From Xanthomonas euvesicatoria pv. euvesicatoria (GTDB taxonomy: Bacteria; Pseudomonadota; Gammaproteobacteria; Xanthomonadales; Xanthomonadaceae), in assembly GCF_020880415.1 (NCBI RefSeq), contig NZ_JAJIUJ010000111.1, positions 62,001 to 126,000 on the forward strand: a stretch of 64,000 bases of DNA, written 5' to 3'. How positions within the stretch are numbered: the first letter of the stretch is position 1; every line of letters starts with the position of its first letter. The notes under the pieces are model-generated. The model ran no database searches. It was not told the DNA's origin and saw nothing but the letters and a program-made list of their open reading frames with translations. Of the stretch, positions 61,519 through 64,000 are shown one piece after another. Position numbers and translations under genes: made by a program.

Positions 61519-62016
61519 TCACAAATCCTCTTTCCACTGCTTGAATGGATGCGAGGCCAGGGCCAGGTTGTAATAGCGCACGTCGTCGGTGACTTCGGTC
61601 CCAATCCATTCCGGCGTGGCGAATGCTTCGTCGGAGCGTTCGAGTTCGATCTCGGCCACGATCAGGCCGGCGTTGTCGCCGAGGAATTCGTCCACTTCCC
61701 ACACATGTCCCTGGTAGGCGACCAGATGCCGGCGTTTGTCGATCAGGCCGCCTACGCACAGCGCCAGCAATGCGCGTGCATCAGCCAGTGGAATCGGATA
61801 TTCGAACTCCTGCCGCGTATGCCCTACCTCGCGCGATTTTAGATTGAGAAATGCGCTTTCGCCCTGAATCCGCACCCGTACCGAGGCATTTTGCGTGCCA
61901 CTGCGCAGCGCCGCCTGGTCGTTGATATAGCCCTGCGCCATCGGAATCACCGCATGCGCGGCGTCGCGCCAGCCATCGCCGGTAACCAGGAATTTGCGTT
62001 CGATTTCTACAGGCAT
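61519..62016 (-). CDS. CYTH-domain protein (inorganic triphosphatase-like)
   Basis: The 165-residue protein starts MPVEIERKFLVTGDGW, with the ExExK signature at residues 4-8, and has the paired basic/acidic strands SVRVRIQGESAFLNLKS, RQEFEYPIP, RHLVAYQGHVWEVDEFLGDN and IVAEIELE that line the CYTH tunnel. Short bacterial members hydrolyse triphosphates (tripolyphosphate, possibly thiamine triphosphate) and some bind cyclic nucleotides. It lies 79 bases after rlmD's stop on the same strand, the gap being filled by the short repeat. Confidence 0.92.
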   Translation of the reverse strand: MPVEIERKFLVTGDGWRDAAHAVIPMAQGYINDQAALRSGTQNASVRVRIQGESAFLNLKSREVGHTRQEFEYPIPLADARALLALCVGGLIDKRRHLVAYQGHVWEVDEFLGDNAGLIVAEIELERSDEAFATPEWIGTEVTDDVRYYNLALASHPFKQWKEDL

Positions 62017-62085
62017 GGGAATCGGGAATCGAGAGTCGGGAATGGCAAAAGCATAAGCCGTTCGCCGTTACGATTCCCGATTGCC
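62017..62085. repeat. GGGATT-type repeat with an 11-base inverted pair
   Basis: The CYTH-rlmD gap contains GGGAATCGGGAATCGAGAG units, with ATCGGGAATCG (62021-62031) mirrored exactly by CGATTCCCGAT (62071-62081). It may fold as a hairpin between the two genes, and shows the family can occur in opposite orientations at one site. Confidence 0.6.
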
Positions 62086-62095
62086 TCCTCCTGAT

Positions 62096-63430
62096 TCACC
62101 GCCTCTCAAACACCGCAATGCTTTCCACGTGCGCGGTGTGCGGGAACATGTCCATCGCGCCTGCGCAGACCAGCGTGAAGCCCTGATCGTTGACCAGATA
62201 GCCGGCGTCGCGCGCCAGCGAGCCCGGGTGGCAACTCACATAGACGATGCGATCGAACGTTTTCAACGGCAGCTGCTGCAGCACTTCCAGGGCGCCGGAG
62301 CGCGGCGGGTCCAGCAGCAGCTTGTCGAAGCCCTGGCGCATCCAGGGTGCGCTGCGCTGATCCTGGGTCAGGTCGGCGGCGTGGAACTGCGCATTGTCCA
62401 GGCCATTGCGCTGGGCGTTCTCTTTGGCCCGTGCCACAAGTCCGGCGTCACCTTCCACCCCCACCACCTCACGCACCACGCGCGCCAGCGGCAGGGTGAA
62501 GTTGCCCAGGCCGCAGAACAGGTCCAGCACGCGGTCGTCGGGCTTGGCCTCCAGCAGTGCGACCGCATGGGCGATCATCTTCTGATTGAGCGACGCGTTG
62601 ACTTGAATGAAATCCAGCGGCCGGAACGCCAGTTCCACCTCCCACTGCGGCAAGCGGAACGATAGCGGCACGTCCTGCGGCCACAGCGGATGCACGCTGT
62701 CCACCCCGCCGGGCTGCAGGAAAATCGCAAAGCCGTGCTCCTGGGCAAAGGCGACCCAGGCCTGGCGATCGCGCTCGCTGAGCGGCTGCATATGCCGAAT
62801 GGTCAAGGCCACCGCATCGTCGCCGGCGATGAATTCGATCTGCGGAATGTCGCGCTTGCCGTCCATGCCTTCGATCAGCGCGGCAAACAAGGGGATCTTC
62901 TCGCCGATCTGCGGAATCACCGTGTAGCAGATCGACAGATCGGCCACGAACCGCGGGTCCAGCTCACGAAAGCCGACCAAGGTCTTGTCCTTCTTCTCGA
63001 CGCGACGCACCGAGAACCTGCCCTTGCGCCGATACCCCCAGTTGTCGCCGGTCAGCGCGGGCAGCACGGCTTGCGGAGTGACGTGACCGATACGTTCCAG
63101 GTTGTCCATCAGCACGCGCTGTTTGGCCACGATCTGCTGCGACTCCTCCAGATGCTGCAACACGCAGCCCGCGCAGACGCCAAAGTGCGGGCAGCGCGGG
63201 GTGACCCGCTGCGGCGATGCCTCCAGCACCTCCACGGTCTTGGCCTCATCGAAATGCCGGCTACGGGCGGTGGGTTCGGCGCGCACCAACTCGCCCGGCA
63301 AGGCGCCGCTGATGAAGGTGACCTTGCCGCCCTCGCCGTCGCGGCGGGCGACCCCGCGGCCGTCATGGCTCAGGTCGGTGACCGCGGTCTGGAAGGGGGT
63401 ACGGTCGAGACGGTTTCGGGTTCTGGCCAC
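62096..63430 (-). CDS. rlmD: 23S rRNA (uracil-1939-C5)-methyltransferase RlmD
   Basis: The 444-residue protein has the RlmD plan: a TRAM-like N-terminus (TAVTDLSHDGRGVARRDGEGGKVTF), a [4Fe-4S] site (CPHFGVCAGCVLQHL), SAM-binding LDLFCGLGNFTLPLA and the catalytic region DPPRSGALE and VYVSCHPGSLARD. It methylates U1939 of 23S rRNA using SAM. The start is GTG 63430: the next codons read ARTRNRLDRTPFQTAVTD as in homologues. It precedes the CYTH gene and is divergent from the response regulator at 63589. Confidence 0.96.
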   Translation of the reverse strand: MARTRNRLDRTPFQTAVTDLSHDGRGVARRDGEGGKVTFISGALPGELVRAEPTARSRHFDEAKTVEVLEASPQRVTPRCPHFGVCAGCVLQHLEESQQIVAKQRVLMDNLERIGHVTPQAVLPALTGDNWGYRRKGRFSVRRVEKKDKTLVGFRELDPRFVADLSICYTVIPQIGEKIPLFAALIEGMDGKRDIPQIEFIAGDDAVALTIRHMQPLSERDRQAWVAFAQEHGFAIFLQPGGVDSVHPLWPQDVPLSFRLPQWEVELAFRPLDFIQVNASLNQKMIAHAVALLEAKPDDRVLDLFCGLGNFTLPLARVVREVVGVEGDAGLVARAKENAQRNGLDNAQFHAADLTQDQRSAPWMRQGFDKLLLDPPRSGALEVLQQLPLKTFDRIVYVSCHPGSLARDAGYLVNDQGFTLVCAGAMDMFPHTAHVESIAVFERR

Positions 63431-63588
63431 GTGGCGACAAGCTGCGGGCAAAAAGGGTGCGTATTGTCGCAGATGCGACCGACGGAGGCCGCGCCGGTCA
63501 GCGCAACAATTGTCGCGCCCCGCAAACACAGGCAAACTTCCGCTGCGCGCGACAAATCAGGACGCGGCATCGCTGACAAGGAGGCAGC

Positions 63589-64000
63589 ATGAACATGGCC
63601 ACACGCCAGGAACCCCACCCACGCCTACTGCTGGTGGAAGACGACCCGATCAGCCGCGGGTTCTTGCAGGCTGTGCTTGAAAGTCTTCCGGCCACGGTCG
63701 ACTGTGCCGATTCCCTTTCTTCCGCACTCGACCGCGCGCGCGAACGTCGCCACGACCTCTGGCTGATCGACGTCAACCTCCCCGATGGCACCGGTAGCGG
63801 GCTACTGCGTGCATTGCGCCTGCTGCACCCGGACGTGCCGGCACTGGCGCACACCGCCGACGCGACCATGTCGATGCAGCACAGCCTGCAGTCCGACGGG
63901 TTCCTGGAAATGCTGGTCAAACCAATGACCTCCGAGCGCCTGCTGCAGGCGGTGCGGCGCGGCCTGGCACGCGGTCGCTACAGCGTGGCCCCGGTGGGCG
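63589..64000 (+). CDS. Response regulator receiver protein (partial, cut by window edge)
   Basis: The frame from ATG 63589 (AAGGAGGC ribosome site at 63578-63585; a second ATG two codons on) is open to the end of the window, 137 codons. It encodes a CheY-like receiver: acidic pair in LLLVEDDPISRGF, phosphoryl acceptor Asp in LWLIDVNLPDGTGSG, and Lys in MLVKPMTSERLL. A helical segment begins after about residue 115; any output domain lies beyond the window. It is a two-component signalling protein; partner unknown. Confidence 0.9.
   Translation, partial: MNMATRQEPHPRLLLVEDDPISRGFLQAVLESLPATVDCADSLSSALDRARERRHDLWLIDVNLPDGTGSGLLRALRLLHPDVPALAHTADATMSMQHSLQSDGFLEMLVKPMTSERLLQAVRRGLARGRYSVAPVG

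Overview
The window is about 65% GC bacterial chromosome, gene-dense on both strands. The gene set and many recognisable proteins point to Xanthomonas (Lysobacteraceae): a MetG with an appended tRNA-binding domain, adjacent mprF and virJ, an RlmD/CYTH/FrnE/FeS-photolyase run, leucine dehydrogenase beside a subtilase autotransporter, Ala-rich small lipoproteins, and the short GGGATT-type repeats seen between genes in this genus. I could not assign the species. I found no tRNA, rRNA, transposase, integrase, prophage or CRISPR array.

Layout. 1-3.2 kb: the start of an unrecognised protein carrying caspase-clan-like motifs, a glyoxalase-fold protein, two overlapping sister lipoproteins and a DUF2147 protein. 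3.4-8.8 kb: metG, a HAD phosphatase, an unanchored RnfB-like ferredoxin, an exported protein and a small membrane protein. 8.8-17.3 kb: an ECF sigma factor and its membrane anti-sigma factor, followed by a tightly overlapped seven-gene membrane-lipid operon (desaturase, FAD oxidoreductase, DUF1365, CFA-like methyltransferase, DUF2878, DUF1295, second CFA-like methyltransferase). 17.4-25.7 kb: RidA, DUF998, mprF and virJ tail to tail (aminoacyl-phosphatidylglycerol synthesis and probable hydrolysis), then small housekeeping genes. 25.8-36.3 kb: an MFS pump divergent from an Old Yellow Enzyme, YjdM, a CDF transporter, a frameshifted SlyD-type isomerase, a YegD-like Hsp70, an MscS-type channel and several small conserved proteins.

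36.5-44.3 kb: a Sel1-prolyl-hydroxylase fusion, leucine dehydrogenase, a lipoprotein subtilase autotransporter, a thiolase and two Ala-rich lipoproteins. 44.4-47.3 kb: a CHASE3-GAF-GGDEF cyclase and a bactofilin with a zinc-ribbon partner. 47.6-53.6 kb: the complete ligase-associated DNA-repair set (exonuclease, ATP-dependent ligase, Lhr-type helicase, PdeM). 53.6-63.4 kb, minus strand: a frameshifted FAD monooxygenase, cspA, a nagZ-hpt-MTIP operon (wall recycling and purine salvage), an iron-sulfur photolyase, an FAD amine-oxidase-like protein, FrnE, CYTH and rlmD. The window ends inside a response regulator.

The most interesting unit is the ECF-linked lipid operon. Its first CFA-like enzyme lacks two of the five bicarbonate ligands of E. 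coli Cfa (Cys to Ser, His to Gln) while keeping the rest, so it may make a methylated or otherwise modified acyl chain instead of a cyclopropane. With the DNA-repair cluster, the FeS photolyase, MprF/VirJ and FAD enzymes, the window is rich in envelope-remodelling and photo-oxidative-damage functions. Two genes carry apparent single-base C deletions (slyD-like and the FAD monooxygenase); these are either real pseudogenes or assembly errors.
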